A DNA stretch of 47,181 nt from Acidimicrobiia bacterium (GTDB lineage Bacteria > Actinomycetota > Acidimicrobiia > Spongiisociales > Spongiisociaceae). The notes beneath the pieces are model-generated. The model searched no databases. It saw only the letters and a list, made by a program, of their open reading frames with translations, and was not told the origin of the DNA. The position numbers and the translations under genes were made by a program. Location of the stretch: positions 1-47,181 of the forward strand of contig JAJEIM010000029.1 in assembly GCA_022827785.1 (NCBI GenBank). The letters are read 5' to 3'. Positions within the stretch are counted from its first letter, which is position 1; each line of letters starts with the position of its first letter. Below, one piece after another: positions 40,678 through 47,181 of the stretch.

Positions 40678-41916
40678 ATGGGTATGTACGAAGTAGCAGC
40701 CTTTCACGACGCCGACCCGATACTGGTCGCTGAGAACAACCTCAAAGAGGCCCAGCGCGAGATCGACCGCCTCCGCGGACGCCAGCTCGCCTGGCTGAAG
40801 ACGGTGATCCGCCGGCGGGGGATCGTCCGGGACGGATACCGCTCCCTGGTCGACTGGACGGCTTCCCGGCTGGACATACCCCACACGGTCGCCCGCGACC
40901 TCGCCTACCTGGCCAGACGCCTGGACGACGACACCATCGACCTGATGCAGCGGGGCCACATCCCGTTCGACCGGACCGCCTCCACCCAGCGTCTCTTGCA
41001 GGCAGGAGCTAGCGCCGCTGATGTCGCCGGGTCGGCCGATCTGGACCTGGCGGGTGTCACGAAGCTGGCCACCAGGTTCCGCAAGCTCAGCAGAGGCGAC
41101 GAACGGAACACCTTCGAACGCCAGTACGTGAACCTGAAGGTATCCGAGGACGGCGCCGTATGGCACTTATCGGGTCGCCTCACCGCCACCGACGGCCAGA
41201 TCGTGCGAAAGGCACTCGACCAGCGGGCTGACCATATCCCGCCTCTAACCCCATCTGATCCGGATGCTGAGCTCTCGCCCGGGCAGAAGCAGGCCATCGG
41301 CCTCACCACGATGGCCCAGGATGACCTGGACCAACACCTCACACCCGGAGACCCCTCCGGACGCGAACCCGCTGTAATGCTCATCCAAGACCAGACCCTT
41401 GCCGACCAATCCGGCAACACCCAAGGCGTGGAAGTGTTCGGAGGACCCCGGGTCGGCCCCCAGGCGGTCGAGGAAGTCGAATGCGAAGGACGGGTCGAAC
41501 CCGTCACCATCACAGACGGCCAAGTAGTGGACATCGGACCGATCCGACGTCAGATACCCAAACGGCTCCGCCGAGCTGTCCTAGCAAGAGACCGCAAATG
41601 CGTGATCGACTCATGCCGGAGCAGCTACCGGCTCCAAACCCACCATGTGATCCCCAGATGCGACGGCGGCGAAAACACCGCGGACAACCTCGCCACCCTC
41701 TGCTGGTACCACCACCACATCGCCATCCACCGGCGAGGACACCGCATCGACCCCGATACACTGCCGCACCGCCGCCGGCTACTCCCACCCCGAACCTGGA
41801 CCGGCTACCGGCATCCCACCAACGTCGAATATCTCAGCCCGTACGAACAGCAACAACGGGCATACCAGAACTTCCTCGACAAATACCACCCACAACAACC
41901 CCACCCCGGCGGATAG
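40678..41916 (+). CDS. DUF222/HNH endonuclease family protein
   Basis: This protein of about 412 aa has an N-terminal DUF222-like helical region (about 10-230) and a C-terminal HNH nuclease domain with Cys pairs and the HH motif (RDRKCVIDSC, LQTHHVIPRCDGGENTADNLATLC in two stretches, YHHHIAIHRRG). Such proteins (13E12-type) are multicopy in actinobacteria and have unclear roles. The start at ATG 40678 was chosen with AGGGTG 11 nt upstream; frames open to 40582 include a very AT-rich stretch (about 40605-40660) that looks like promoter DNA. It opens the accessory region. Confidence 0.82.
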   Translation: MGMYEVAAFHDADPILVAENNLKEAQREIDRLRGRQLAWLKTVIRRRGIVRDGYRSLVDWTASRLDIPHTVARDLAYLARRLDDDTIDLMQRGHIPFDRTASTQRLLQAGASAADVAGSADLDLAGVTKLATRFRKLSRGDERNTFERQYVNLKVSEDGAVWHLSGRLTATDGQIVRKALDQRADHIPPLTPSDPDAELSPGQKQAIGLTTMAQDDLDQHLTPGDPSGREPAVMLIQDQTLADQSGNTQGVEVFGGPRVGPQAVEEVECEGRVEPVTITDGQVVDIGPIRRQIPKRLRRAVLARDRKCVIDSCRSSYRLQTHHVIPRCDGGENTADNLATLCWYHHHIAIHRRGHRIDPDTLPHRRRLLPPRTWTGYRHPTNVEYLSPYEQQQRAYQNFLDKYHPQQPHPGG

Positions 41917-41957
41917 GCGCGCGGGTCACAGACGGACGCGACACATGCCCGGCATCC

Positions 41958-41984
41958 CGAAACACCTGACAGTAAGGTGTTTCG
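41958..41984 (+). promoter_or_regulatory. Perfect 10-bp inverted repeat abutting the GNAT start codon
   Basis: CGAAACACCT (41958-41967) and AGGTGTTTCG (41975-41984) are separated by 7 nt, and the ATG of the acetyltransferase starts at 41985. It is in the position of a terminator for the HNH gene. It also looks like a TetR-type operator, and in RNA it would mask the start region. No Shine-Dalgarno is visible for the gene. Confidence 0.6.
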
Positions 41985-42524
41985 ATGCGCATCAGGACTG
42001 CGGACCCGCGGGATGCCGACTCGCTCGCCAGGGTTCACGTCGATTCATGGCGGTCCACCTATGCCGGCATCTTGCCCGACGAGTTCTTGGCCGGACTCTC
42101 GTACCGGGATAGGGAATCGTACTGGGAACAGGTCCTGACGACGGCGCGGCCCACCGTCAGCAATTTCCTGGCGGAAACCGAGTCCGGTGATGTGGTCGGC
42201 TTGGCCGCGGGAGGGCCGGAGCGAACCGGAAGCGAGACCTACCTCGGGGAACTCTATCTCGTCTACCTGCTCGAGCAGTACCAGCGCAGGGGTTTGGGGC
42301 GCCTCCTCGTCTCGGCCGTGGCCGAGAGGCTGTTGGCGGACGGGTTCGGCTCGATGCTGCTGTGGGTGGCGAAGGACAACCATCCCGCGTGCCACTTCTA
42401 TGAGGCGCTCGGAGGGGAACGGATCGACACCAGAACCATCGACATCGCCGGAGCAGGCATAGCTGAAGTGGCCTACGGATGGCAGCACGTCGCCGACCTG
42501 CTGACCGATCAGACGGGAGTTTGA
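41985..42524 (+). CDS. GNAT family N-acetyltransferase
   Basis: This 179-aa acetyltransferase begins with the RimI-like pattern MRIRTADPRDADSLARVHVDSW and then YAGILPDEFL. The acetyl-CoA-binding motif A is LVYLLEQYQRRGLGRLLVSAVAERLL (QRRGLG is the pyrophosphate loop), followed by LWVAKDNHPACHFYEALGG. The acceptor (small amine or protein) is unknown. Start choice is fixed by homology although the inverted repeat leaves no room for a ribosome site, so leaderless translation is possible. Confidence 0.88.
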   Translation: MRIRTADPRDADSLARVHVDSWRSTYAGILPDEFLAGLSYRDRESYWEQVLTTARPTVSNFLAETESGDVVGLAAGGPERTGSETYLGELYLVYLLEQYQRRGLGRLLVSAVAERLLADGFGSMLLWVAKDNHPACHFYEALGGERIDTRTIDIAGAGIAEVAYGWQHVADLLTDQTGV

Positions 42525-42599
42525 GCAACCCACCACACCGCCGGCGGCGCGCACCACTATCTCCGCGACCAACCTAAAATTGTTCTCAATGGAGTCCAT

Positions 42600-42823
42600 C
42601 CTGACGAAGGGAAGTGCCTCCCGACCCCCGGGCTCCGAACAGGGAAGCTTCCGGGGTCGGCTAGAACGTCAGGGTGGGTATTGCCTTCCGAGAGAGGGTG
42701 ACGATCCATGTCACGGGAGATGGCCACCACCTCGCCATCCCACCTGCGCTCTCCGGCTGTGCCGCCGATACGACGTTCCCCTTGCAACAGCTGTCCGGCC
42801 TGGGCCCAGGTCGGACATACCCA
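42600..42823 (+). promoter_or_regulatory. Highly structured leader of the secreted repeat protein gene
   Basis: The 318-nt gap 42525-42842 has no convincing gene. Domain 1: CCTGACG (42600-42606) pairs with CGTCAGG (42667-42673), enclosing CCGACCCC (42621-42628) with GGGGTCGG (42653-42660). Domain 2: TGGGTAT (42675-42681) pairs with ATACCCA (42817-42823), enclosing GTGAC/GTCAC, GATGGC/GCCATC and a 13-bp hairpin at 42792-42817. It ends 8 nt before AGGAGG of the next gene. This layout suggests a cis-acting RNA. It does not match TPP, FMN, cobalamin, c-di-GMP-I or c-di-AMP riboswitch cores that I can recall. Confidence 0.45.
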
Positions 42824-42842
42824 ACTCTGAAAGGAGGTAGGA

Positions 42843-44453
42843 ATGGTTGGGTATCCAGTGCTATCTCGTAGGAAGAAGCCTTCTTCGATGAGGCTGCCGG
42901 CCATCCTGGTAACGGCCCTTACAATTGTTGCCCTGCTCCCCAGGGCACCACGACCGGCCCTTGCGCTCGGCCCGGCTCCCGTCATGCTATGCCCCGGCCC
43001 TATCGAGGAAGGCGAGTCCGGTCAATTCGGAATGCGGTGGCCCGGTTCCTACCTGCTCACTCCGGTGTTCGTGTTGACCAACAACGAGGGCCACACGGCC
43101 GGCCGCGGCGACTTCGCTGCCATCTACAGGCAGATAGTGGGTGACGGCGTCACCGAGACCCATTGGGTCCCGGTGTCGACCATAGAGGACTCCCTGACGG
43201 AACATGATGAGACCTTTGAAGTCGGTCTCTTCACCGTTACAGGGTTCGTGTCCTGCGTCATCACGATCGAAGATGACGACGCCCCCGCCATCACCGACGT
43301 GGCCGTGACATCCAACCCTCTTCGGGGAGATGTCTATCGCAGCGGGGAGAACATCGATGTCACGTTGACCTTCGATCGGCGGGTCGACGTGGTCGGTGAC
43401 GCTTCCTTGACCCTTCTCTTCGGCGACGGAGACCAGAACACGCCAAGGCAGGCGGGGTACCTCGAGGGCTCCGGAACCAGATTCCTGGTCTTCCGCTACC
43501 AGGTCCAACCTTCCGATCGGGATTCTGACGGCATTGCTGTCAGCAGCGCAGAGGAAAGTGAGGAAAGTGGCCCGATCCACGGCTTCAGCGGCACCGTGTA
43601 TGCGAGGGGAACGGACATACCCATCGATTACACCCATGCGGGCATCGAAAGAGCATCCGACCACAAAGTCGACGGCAGGCCCCGTGTCGAGCACGTGGGT
43701 GTCATTTCAACGCCGCCGGACGGATGGGAGGCCTACCGGGCCGGCCAGACCATCGAGATCGCGCTCGACTTCGACACCGACGTAGTCGTGGAGGGCGAGG
43801 TGGGCCTGGCGCTCTATGTCGGTCTGGTAAGTGACAACTGGGCCGAAGCTTGGCGGGAGGCCGGCTACCTCAGGGGCTCGGGCACCGACACCCTGGTGTT
43901 CGGCTACACCGTGGAGCCGGGCGACCTGGACATCAGGGGGATCGCCATCCCTCACGGCGCCACCGCCGTCCGAGGCAGCGGGACGATCAAGGCCAGCGGC
44001 ACCGATGTCGAATACCTGGAACACTTCCCGGCCACCGGCCACCTGCCGGATCACAAGATCGACACTGCGCCTCCAACAATCTCAGGCATCTACCTGACGT
44101 CCCGGCCCACCGATGGGGAAGCGTACGCGGTGGGTGAAGTCATTCGCGTGGAAGTGGTGTTCCGTGAACCGGTCGCCAAGAGCGGTGACCTACAGTTCGA
44201 ACTGGATATCGGCGGGACGACCCGGCTCGCCTCGCTCCGGCCCGAGGCCAACCCGAACCGGCGCTACGACAACGAAATCGAATTCGAATACCAGGTACAG
44301 AGCGGCGACACCGACTCCGACGGAATCGAGTTCAGAGCCAACAGCCTCAAACTCAACGGCGGCACCATCCACGACCGCGCCGGCAACGCCGCCGACCTCT
44401 CCCACGAACCCGTAGCCGCCAACCCCCTCCACATGGTCGGCACGAACCCTTAG
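42843..44453 (+). CDS. Secreted Calx-beta/three-repeat surface protein
   Basis: This 536-aa protein has a basic N-terminus, a hydrophobic core (about 18-32) and an Ala-Leu-Ala signal peptidase site near residue 41. Residues about 55-145 form a Calx-beta-like domain (TFEVGLF and ITIEDDD). Three repeats of about 125-130 residues follow at 148-278, 279-408 and 409-533. Each opens I-x-V/L-T/S-P, has a Y-R/A-x-G-E/Q-x-I and LVF-Y-x-V core, and the first two end in DHKVDG/DHKIDT. It is probably a secreted or cell-surface adhesin-like protein with Ca-binding. AGGAGG is 5 nt before the ATG. Confidence 0.78.
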   Translation: MVGYPVLSRRKKPSSMRLPAILVTALTIVALLPRAPRPALALGPAPVMLCPGPIEEGESGQFGMRWPGSYLLTPVFVLTNNEGHTAGRGDFAAIYRQIVGDGVTETHWVPVSTIEDSLTEHDETFEVGLFTVTGFVSCVITIEDDDAPAITDVAVTSNPLRGDVYRSGENIDVTLTFDRRVDVVGDASLTLLFGDGDQNTPRQAGYLEGSGTRFLVFRYQVQPSDRDSDGIAVSSAEESEESGPIHGFSGTVYARGTDIPIDYTHAGIERASDHKVDGRPRVEHVGVISTPPDGWEAYRAGQTIEIALDFDTDVVVEGEVGLALYVGLVSDNWAEAWREAGYLRGSGTDTLVFGYTVEPGDLDIRGIAIPHGATAVRGSGTIKASGTDVEYLEHFPATGHLPDHKIDTAPPTISGIYLTSRPTDGEAYAVGEVIRVEVVFREPVAKSGDLQFELDIGGTTRLASLRPEANPNRRYDNEIEFEYQVQSGDTDSDGIEFRANSLKLNGGTIHDRAGNAADLSHEPVAANPLHMVGTNP

Positions 44454-44524
44454 CGTCAGCGGCTCGTCGGAAACGGCGAAGGAACCTGGGTGTCACCAAC
44501 GGGTGCCCGCGGCCTATGTGATCT

Positions 44525-44589
44525 AACCACGACATGCTGCCGGGAACTGGGCGAGTGTCACTGCCCGATGGCATCATGTGAGTTCTGGC
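44525..44589 (+). repeat. Imperfect 65-nt direct repeat, copy A
   Basis: This segment matches 46244-46308 at 57 of 66 aligned columns, with two compensating 1-nt gaps. It lies just upstream of the nuclease gene. In the frame equivalent to the toxin gene it reads NHD...VSLPDGIM then stop, with another stop just upstream. It therefore looks like the remnant of a second toxin gene 3' end, or a copy of a mobile segment. Confidence 0.7.
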
Positions 44590-44604
44590 GGACGGAAGGA
44601 TTGT

Positions 44605-45600
44605 GTGGCTGTTGAGATGGCAATCTGGCGGATGACGGATACCGGGCCGCGGCCTCTGGTGTCATCTCCACTCCTTTCGGAGCAGCGCCTCGAGGACATG
44701 CTCGCTAAGGATCCCGGCATCTGCGGGATCGAGCTCCTTGTCGTTGGACGGCAGGTGCGGACTCGATACGGCGGATACATCGATCTCTTGGCCCTCGATG
44801 CTGACGGCCGGGTACATGTGCTTGAGCTCAAGCGTGATCGGACCCCTCGAGATGTTGTTGCCCAAACGCTCGACTACGGATCCTGGGTCCAGGGTCTCGG
44901 CCTTGAGGACCTGGAGCAGATCTACCTCGACCACCATGATGACAAAACCGATCTCGGTATGGCCTTCTCTGAGCGATTCGACAGCCCGCTGCCGGACGTG
45001 GTCAACGCTGACCAGCAGTTCACGATCATCGCGTCCGAACTCGATCCGACCTCCGCACGTATTGTCGAGTTCCTCGCAGAGTCCTACGGCGTCCCCGTCA
45101 ACGCTGTCTTCTTTCGCCACTTCAAAGATGACGATCGTGACTACCTCGCCCGGACTTGGCTGCTGGATCCTAGTGAGGCGGTAACCCGCAGCGGATCGTT
45201 AAGCAGGCTGGGCCAATTCAGGCGTGACTTCTGGGCACACTTCGTGAAGCTGCTACCAGACGCTCCAGGCCCACGCTCCGGCTACGCCGACAGCAACGTG
45301 TACCACCTGGTGGAGCCGGCCGGTCTCCGCATCTGCCAGTACCTCGCCCAAGACAAGGTGGGCGTGTACCTGACTGGAGTGACCGGCAGAGGAGACGCCG
45401 AGGTCAAGAAGCGCATCGCCATGTACACAGACGCCCTCGTGAAGGAGTTAGGAGAAGGGGCCAAGATCTACGGCTCCGGTACCACCGTTCTGCAAGTCGA
45501 TTCCAACGACAGGCATAACTGGGACGAGATGGCACGATGGCTCGAACACCGGCGAGCCATCTACGAGCGAGTCCTCTTGAAGGGTCCGAACTCCGACTAA
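44605..45600 (+). CDS. PD-(D/E)XK nuclease-like protein (NucS/DUF4268-like)
   Basis: This 331-aa protein has an N-terminal nuclease-like core: GGYIDLLALDADGRVHVLELKRDR supplies the Asp and the Glu-x-Lys of a PD-(D/E)XK site, followed by VVAQTLDYGSWV, as in NucS/DUF91-type nucleases. The C-terminal part (about 180-331) has FWAHFVKLLPD, KVGVYLTG and KKRIAMYTDALVKELG, resembling DUF4268-type tails. The GTG at 44605 has GGAAGGA 4-5 nt upstream; GTG 44578 is an alternative overlapping repeat copy A. A role in repair or defence is inference from the fold and from the nuclease/toxin neighbourhood. Confidence 0.7.
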   Translation: MAVEMAIWRMTDTGPRPLVSSPLLSEQRLEDMLAKDPGICGIELLVVGRQVRTRYGGYIDLLALDADGRVHVLELKRDRTPRDVVAQTLDYGSWVQGLGLEDLEQIYLDHHDDKTDLGMAFSERFDSPLPDVVNADQQFTIIASELDPTSARIVEFLAESYGVPVNAVFFRHFKDDDRDYLARTWLLDPSEAVTRSGSLSRLGQFRRDFWAHFVKLLPDAPGPRSGYADSNVYHLVEPAGLRICQYLAQDKVGVYLTGVTGRGDAEVKKRIAMYTDALVKELGEGAKIYGSGTTVLQVDSNDRHNWDEMARWLEHRRAIYERVLLKGPNSD

Positions 45601-45765
45601 GGACACGATCGGAACGGTCAGGTCCGCATTCGGGTTCAACCTCACTGACCGATCAGGCAGATCCCCGCAACAATCCCACCGCTGCGGCTACCCAACCCCG
45701 CGGATCGGCCGATGTGTCAGGTAGGCTTACAGACACGGAGGACACAACCTGAGAGGGGAGCGACT

Positions 45766-45951
45766 GTGACCTCTGTTCCTGTGACCGACACCGCCGATGA
45801 GACCCTGACGCTGGCTGACATAGACGCAGCCACCGGCAAGAACCCAGATCCGACCGGGGATTTCGCCGCTGGTCGAACCCATATCCACGAGACGACGGAC
45901 GACTTCCTCGCTTGCCTCGCCTCCCAGCCCCAAGAGCCGGCCAGCCACTAA
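45766..45951 (+). CDS. Putative antitoxin (small acidic protein)
   Basis: This 61-aa acidic protein (VTSVPVTDTADETLTLADID...) ends 34 nt before the toxin-like gene. I recognise no DNA-binding fold. The size, acidity and position are those of an antitoxin. The GTG at 45766 has GAGGGGAG 5 nt upstream. The 165-nt gap before it holds GTGTC (45714-45718) and GACAC (45732-45736), a possible operator, and nothing else clear. Confidence 0.5.
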   Translation: MTSVPVTDTADETLTLADIDAATGKNPDPTGDFAAGRTHIHETTDDFLACLASQPQEPASH

Positions 45952-45985
45952 CCGCCCGCCAATGCCGACCCATGAGGAGTCTGCC

Positions 45986-46513
45986 GTGTTCCTGCGCGAC
46001 TTCCGGCGCATGACCTACTCACAGAGGGCACGGTTCGGGAGGGCGATGGGCCGATTCATTGCCGATCTCCTGGCGATGGAAGCGGGCCAGAAGACCTGGT
46101 TCAGGCCTGGTCTACGTGTCAAGCCCGTACGAGGCGTCCCCGAACTGTTCGAGATGTCGTGGGCCCCCGACGGCCGCGCCACGTTCTCGTGGGGCGATCC
46201 CATCATCGCCGGGACACGGCACGTCCTCTGGCACCGTTGCTGCAACCACGACATCTCCCGTGAACTGGGAAATGTGTCACTGCCGAATGGCATCATGTGC
46301 GTTCTGGCTCGGGCCGTCCGTTACCCGGCTCAGTCCGTGGCGCGCCGTCTCACCGACTCGAAGGAGCAGAGCGTTGACCGACACCAACGAACCGACCGAG
46401 ACAAGCACACGGGCGGTTCCCGTAGAGTGGAACCGGGACATGGACGCCACCAGGGTCTCGTTGCACATTACGGAAGTCCCATTCAGCGAATTCGCTGTCA
46501 AGGGACGCTGTAA
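45986..46513 (+). CDS. RelE/ParE-like toxin with run-on C-terminus
   Basis: The first 91 residues match actinobacterial RelE/ParE-superfamily toxins: an N-terminal helix pair (FLRDFRRMTYSQRARFGRAM), then TWFRPGLRVKPVRG, ELFEMSWAPDGRATFSWG and HVLWHRCCNHDIS. Such proteins normally end at about this HDI. Here the frame continues another 84 residues of low-complexity basic sequence through repeat copy B and across the start of the next gene. The native stop therefore seems lost. The start is GTG 45986, with GAGGAG 6 nt upstream; ATG 45962 has no ribosome site. Confidence 0.65.
   Translation: MFLRDFRRMTYSQRARFGRAMGRFIADLLAMEAGQKTWFRPGLRVKPVRGVPELFEMSWAPDGRATFSWGDPIIAGTRHVLWHRCCNHDISRELGNVSLPNGIMCVLARAVRYPAQSVARRLTDSKEQSVDRHQRTDRDKHTGGSRRVEPGHGRHQGLVAHYGSPIQRIRCQGTL
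46244..46308 (+). repeat. Imperfect 65-nt direct repeat, copy B
   Basis: This is the partner of 44525-44589. It begins exactly at the conserved NHDI of the toxin-like gene and runs 50 nt into its unusual extension. A compensating pair of 1-nt indels relative to copy A keeps the downstream VSLPNGIM frame, as expected if both copies descend from coding DNA. Confidence 0.7.
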
Positions 46514-47097
46514 GCGGTGCTGGGGGCTCCCTGAGGGGAAGAACAGAGCCGGAGGGCACCGTAACCGGCATACGGTGCACTTTCTGTGGAGAGATACTGG
46601 AAGGCAGCGCCGCAGCGGCCGAGGAAAAGAGGATATCCGAGGAGTCCACCTTAAACGCGCTGAATATGATGTTGGGACACCAACCCACCTACGGTGACGG
46701 CCCATTCGCTCAAAAGGTCTTCCCGGAGCTAGACAGGTTATCGGAACAGGAACTGCTAGACCGAGTTGCCCATAGCAAGAGCCAGCACAACAAGAGCCCC
46801 AGGGGGAAGCTGACACGGCATGAATTCCCCGCAGGTTCGCCAGGTTGGTTCTTCCTCCAAGCGAGGGCGCTCCTCGACGGAGTATCCAGCACGACCGACC
46901 ACGATCGGGCCTCGATCGCGGACTTCTCCGACTACCGGGTCAACTCCGATGGCTCGGTCTCAGTTCTGATCGATACCCACGCCCTGAGCCAGAATCCACG
47001 ATACCGAGAACACGAACTACTCACGACAACTGGCTTATTGCTTGGCCCTGCGCGAATATGTGGGTGCGGGGGCCTGAAATCCTTGGTTTGGGGGTGA
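46374..47097 (+). pseudogene. Frameshifted zinc-ribbon protein gene
   Basis: The TTG at 46374 has AAGGAG 7 nt upstream and opens LTDTNEPTETSTRAVPVEWN and then GRCKRCWG. The reading then fails, while another frame carries IRCTFCGEILEG and an uninterrupted 143-aa tail to 47097. Removing one G from the run GGGGG at 46522-46526 joins them into 240 residues with C-x2-C-x17-C-x2-C, a zinc ribbon. The tail (for example LSEQELLDRVAHSKS, DYRVNSDGSVSVLIDTHAL) is not recognised. This is a real mutation, a homopolymer sequencing error or programmed slippage. The end may be altered by the following element. Confidence 0.6.
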
Positions 47098-47148
47098 GGC
47101 CTCGCTGAAATCGGTGAAGTACCAGTTCGCCGGTCCAGGGAGGCCTCG
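47096..47148. repeat. Paired GAGGCCTCG motifs before the last ORF
   Basis: GAGGCCTCG (with the palindrome GAGGCCTC) occurs at 47096-47104 and 47140-47148, 44 nt apart, directly before the ATG at 47149. This could be an operator pair or part of the left end of a mobile element; the window ends too soon to tell. Confidence 0.4.
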
Positions 47149-47181
47149 ATGTCTGATGTTATGTCCGTTCGGTTGTGGTTG
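47149..47181 (+). CDS. Start of an unknown ORF, cut by the window edge
   Basis: Eleven codons (MSDVMSVRLWL) run off the end. CAGGGAGG lies 5-6 nt upstream of the ATG, a good ribosome site. A transposase is possible given the surroundings but nothing in these residues proves it. Confidence 0.35.
   Translation, partial: MSDVMSVRLWL

Noticed and set aside
42600-42823. Cobalamin or c-di-AMP riboswitch
   Set aside because: The B12-box and the conserved c-di-AMP core segments are not present, and the downstream gene is not a typical target.
42580-42840. 86-aa ORF in the leader upstream of the secreted protein gene
   Set aside because: No ribosome site and Arg/Pro/Gly-rich composition; the DNA is better explained by paired RNA arms.
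1-47181. CRISPR array, rRNA or tRNA genes
   Set aside because: No regularly spaced identical repeats and no recognisable rRNA or cloverleaf segments were seen.

Overview
The window is high-GC, densely packed bacterial DNA, most likely from an uncultured actinobacterium. A member of the Acidimicrobiia or a related lineage would fit, but this is inference. The evidence is a pgsA/acyltransferase/pimA/pdxS/pdxT/yebC block arranged as in mycobacteria, a DUF222-HNH endonuclease, an actinobacterial-type second EF-G, a membrane-bound sulfite-oxidase-like protein with a Thr/Ala-rich linker, and many GTG starts with ATGA/GTGA gene overlaps.

Region 1 (1-23257, plus strand) is one long catabolic gene set. 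It opens with the end of an ABC substrate-binding protein, a strong intercistronic hairpin, a RidA protein, an EthD-domain protein and an IclR regulator. A full LivHMGF-type importer follows. Then come two separate HyuA-HyuB-class III aminotransferase cassettes (5659-10906 and 14152-19300), each with 1-4 nt overlaps. Between them lie a family III CoA-transferase and E1 alpha/E1 beta of a 2-oxoacid dehydrogenase. After the second cassette come two short-chain dehydrogenases, the E2 lipoyl acyltransferase and an M24 (creatinase/aminopeptidase P fold) protein. Read together this suggests uptake of a cyclic amide or similar nitrogen compound, ATP-dependent opening, amino transfer, oxidation and oxidative decarboxylation to an acyl-CoA. 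The substrate is unknown and no E3 gene is present in the window.

Region 2 (23291-32183, minus strand) holds a CitE/HpcH-type lyase, a compact ATP-grasp/phosphohistidine dikinase-like protein, a second M24 protein with the same unusual metal-site change, a zinc alcohol dehydrogenase, a small membrane protein, citrate synthase and an EF-G-like GTPase. The first three probably extend the region 1 pathway.

Region 3 (32272-39470) is core metabolism: phosphatidylinositol (phosphate) synthase, PIM acyltransferase, PimA, PdxS/PdxT, YebC, then a convergent membrane-anchored molybdoenzyme and MsrB. A probable stand-alone structured RNA with its own promoter and terminator follows (39524-39710), and then an AIM24-family gene.

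Region 4 (about 40480-47181) is accessory: a DUF222-HNH nuclease, a GNAT acetyltransferase whose start codon abuts a perfect 10-bp inverted repeat, a secreted Calx-beta/three-repeat protein behind a highly structured 240-nt leader, a PD-(D/E)XK-type nuclease, a RelE/ParE-like toxin-antitoxin pair with a run-on toxin C-terminus, an imperfect 65-nt duplicated segment, a frameshifted zinc-ribbon gene, and the start of another ORF at the edge. The density of nucleases, toxin-antitoxin genes and broken genes is typical of a defence or mobile island.
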